Shown here piece by piece: positions 35,842 through 37,689 of a stretch of 37,689 bases of DNA. Source of the stretch: Gammaproteobacteria bacterium (lineage in GTDB: Bacteria; Pseudomonadota; Gammaproteobacteria; Steroidobacterales; GCA-2729495). The notes below the pieces were generated by a model that searched no databases, was not told the origin of the DNA, and was given only the letters and a program-made list of their open reading frames with translations. The translations under genes and the position numbers were made by a program. Where the stretch lies: positions 1 to 37,689 of the forward strand of contig QUBU01000023.1 of assembly GCA_014337915.1 (NCBI GenBank), in the 5' to 3' direction. The first letter of the stretch is position 1, and each line of letters starts with the position of its first letter.

Positions 35842-37287
35842 ATGAAACCCGATCCGCTGCGGCTCTACCAGGCCGGGCTCGCACATCACCAGGCGGGGCG
35901 GCTGGCCGCGGCCGAGGCGGCCTACCGCGAGGTGCTCGCGCATTTCCCGCGCCAGCCCGATGCCCTGCACATGCTCGGCGTGCTCGCGCACCAGGCGGGC
36001 CGCCACGAGGTGGCGGTGGAACTCATCGGCAAGGCTATCGGCATCGCGCCGAAGCAGGCGGCGTTCCACAACAACCTCGGCTCCTGCCACGAGGCCCGCG
36101 GCGATCTCGACGCTGCGCTCGTCGCCTTCCGCCGCGCGATCGCCCTGCAGCCCACGCTGCCCGAGGCGCACAACAACAGCGGCAACGTGCTGCAGGCACT
36201 CGGTGACTGCGAGGGCGCGATCGCGGCCTATCGCCAGGCGCTGGCGCTGCGCCCAGCCTACGCCGAGGCGCAGGACAACCTGGGCGCCGCGCTGCAGGCC
36301 GCCGGCCGCCCCGAGGAGGCGATCGCCGCGCACCGCCAGGCGCTGGCGTTGCGGCCGGATCATGCGGGCGCGCAGTGGAACCTGGCCTATGCACTGCTGC
36401 TCAAGGGTGATTTCGCCGCCGGCTGGGCGCAGAACGAGTGGCGCTGGCGCGCTTCCGGCCGCCAGGCCGCGGATCCGGGCTGGAGCCAGCCGCTGTGGCT
36501 GGGTACGCCGGCGCTGGCCGGGCGGACGCTGCTCGTGCACCACGAGCAGGGGCTCGGCGATACGCTGCAGATGCTGCGCTACGTACCACTGCTCGCGGCG
36601 CAGGGCGCGCGGGTGCTGCTGCGCGTGCCGGCGACGCTCGCCGATCTCGCCGCCACGGTGCCGGGCGTCGCGGCCGTGATCCGGGAGGGCGAGCCGCTGC
36701 CGGCATTCGACCTGCACTGTCCCTGCATGTCGCTGCCGCTCGCCTGCGGCACGCTGCTGGAGACCATACCGGCGACGGTGCCTTACCTCGCGGCGCCCGA
36801 GGCCGTGCGCAGCGCCTGGCAGGCGCGGCTCGGCCCGGCGCAGCGCCGGCGCGTGGGGCTCGCCTGGTCCGGCTCCGCCGGCCATCGCAACGACCGCAAC
36901 CGCAGCCTGCCGTTCGCGCGGCTCGCGCCGCTGCTCGACGCCGACGCCGAGTTCCATTCCCTGCAGAAGGAATACCGCGCCGCCGACGCCGCCGCGATGC
37001 GCGCCGACGGCCGCATCATCGACCACGCCGCCGACCTCGCCACGCTCGCCGACACCGCCGGGCTCATCGCCGCGCTCGACCTCGTTATCGCCGTCGACAC
37101 CGCCGTCGCCCACCTCGCCGGCGCCATGGGCCGGCCCGCATGGCTGCTGCTGCCCTTCGCGCCCGACTACCGCTGGCTGCTCGGGCGTGATGACAGCCCC
37201 TGGTACCCGACGCTGCGCCTGTTCCGCCAGCCGGTGGCGGGGGACTGGGGGAGCGTGGTGGGAAGGGTGAGGGGGCTCATCGGGTGA
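35842..37287 (+). CDS. TPR protein with a glycosyltransferase 9/41-like C-terminal domain
   Basis: The 481-residue protein has about five tetratricopeptide repeats in the first 190 residues (for example AAFHNNLGSCHEARGDLDAA and PEAHNNSGNVLQALGDCEGA). A Rossmann-type C-terminal half follows with LLVHHEQGLGDTLQMLRYV, GLAWSGSAGHRNDRNRSLPF and DLVIAVDTAVAHLAGAMG. This combination is common in bacterial TPR/GT proteins thought to glycosylate proteins or envelope components; activity is inferred. The ATG at 35842 is 8 nt past the methyltransferase stop. The frame is open further upstream but without a ribosome site. The coding frame ends abruptly just before the RHS fragment. Confidence 0.88.
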   Translation: MKPDPLRLYQAGLAHHQAGRLAAAEAAYREVLAHFPRQPDALHMLGVLAHQAGRHEVAVELIGKAIGIAPKQAAFHNNLGSCHEARGDLDAALVAFRRAIALQPTLPEAHNNSGNVLQALGDCEGAIAAYRQALALRPAYAEAQDNLGAALQAAGRPEEAIAAHRQALALRPDHAGAQWNLAYALLLKGDFAAGWAQNEWRWRASGRQAADPGWSQPLWLGTPALAGRTLLVHHEQGLGDTLQMLRYVPLLAAQGARVLLRVPATLADLAATVPGVAAVIREGEPLPAFDLHCPCMSLPLACGTLLETIPATVPYLAAPEAVRSAWQARLGPAQRRRVGLAWSGSAGHRNDRNRSLPFARLAPLLDADAEFHSLQKEYRAADAAAMRADGRIIDHAADLATLADTAGLIAALDLVIAVDTAVAHLAGAMGRPAWLLLPFAPDYRWLLGRDDSPWYPTLRLFRQPVAGDWGSVVGRVRGLIG

Positions 37288-37689
37288 ACTTGAAGGTGGG
37301 GGACGGGACTACAATGACAAAGGGTCCGGGAACCACAGCAGTGGCTCGCCATTCGATGAAGGTGGGCGGCTCGCCTCGATCTGGGATCTGGCCGGCCTCT
37401 ACGGTGTGAAGATGGACTACAACGGCATGGGTGAGCTGGCGTATGCCAGGCGCTACACCAACGACGCCTGTACGAACGAAGAAGTCGTGCTGGCGCAGGA
37501 ATATTTCACCTTCGCCCCGGACGGGCGGGCACTCGAGCTGGTCAGTGGCAACGCCAGCCGGACGGAGTCCGACTGGGTGTGGCTCGACGGGCAGCCGGTG
37601 GCACAGTTCACCGACAGCTACGACGCGGCCGGCACGTATCAGGGCACCACGGTGACCTATCTCTACGCTGACCACCTCGGCACGCCGCG
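37271..37689 (+). CDS. RHS/YD-repeat protein fragment, no N-terminus, cut by the window edge
   Basis: A frame open from 37271 to the window end encodes RHS-type sequence: DYNGMGELAYARRY (YD-repeat style), EYFTFAPDGRALELVSG and the RHS-core signature TYLYADHLGTP at the very end. RHS proteins are usually over 1,000 residues, but here a stop at 37268-37270 limits the upstream part and no ATG appears until 37412. The fragment directly abuts the TPR gene stop codon. It is most likely a 5'-truncated RHS cassette left by recombination. The internal GTG at 37406 or ATG at 37412 could start a shorter product, but no good ribosome site is visible. Confidence 0.7.

Overview
The window is a GC-rich bacterial chromosome segment packed with genes on both strands. 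The gene families point to a Gammaproteobacterium: YgiQ, a CzcI/CzcB/CzcA/DUF3240/CzcC metal efflux operon, a QseBC/PmrAB-type two-component pair beside a Do-family protease, RegB/RegA, a SpuC-type putrescine aminotransferase next to a PuuD-type hydrolase, and TonB-dependent receptors. I cannot name a genus. I see no rRNA, tRNA, CRISPR array or transposase.

Layout. (1) 1-3962, minus strand: a partial gene at the left edge, a DegP/HtrA-like protease, and an OmpR-family regulator with its histidine kinase. Two CTTAAG-type direct-repeat boxes lie between kinase and protease. (2) 4092-6473: the radical-SAM protein YgiQ, carrying an in-frame palindromic insertion. (3) 6608-12752: a CzcI-like protein, RND adaptor, RND pump, DUF3240 protein and outer-membrane factor, joined by ATGA overlaps. 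A TonB receptor follows (12742-14804), and its signal peptide is put out of frame by a palindromic element. (4) 14873-22230: a probable uptake and catabolic unit made of a cytochrome-like FG-GAP lipoprotein, an SDR dehydrogenase, an MFS transporter, an amidase/nitrilase and a second TonB receptor. (5) 22257-27421: TrpB2 (minus), then a CDF metal transporter overlapping a P-type ATPase. (6) 27487-29912, minus: RegA-like regulator, RegB-like redox kinase and an exported protein. (7) 30090-37287: a GNAT acetyltransferase, a membrane ClpP-fold protein, PuuD-like and SpuC-like polyamine enzymes, an HExxH protein, an exported protein, a methyltransferase and a TPR/glycosyltransferase-like protein. 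(8) From 37271 to the right edge: an RHS-repeat coding fragment with no proper start.

The most striking feature is a set of five palindromic elements from four sequence families, at 3975-4091, 4882-5096, 12823-12974, 23622-23760 and 32368-32434. They lie inside genes or directly against start and stop codons. One family (shared core GGGGACAGTTTACTCAACT) fills two divergent intergenic regions. One is inserted in frame in ygiQ and is open on both strands. One supplies the last residues and stop codon of the PuuD-like gene. The fourth puts the TonB receptor's signal peptide out of frame. There, removing 161 bp restores the frame exactly, and losing one internal 47-bp repeat unit would also restore it. 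This arrangement could act as an on/off switch. The elements resemble non-autonomous REP/RAYT-type palindromes, but the mobilising enzyme is not in this window.
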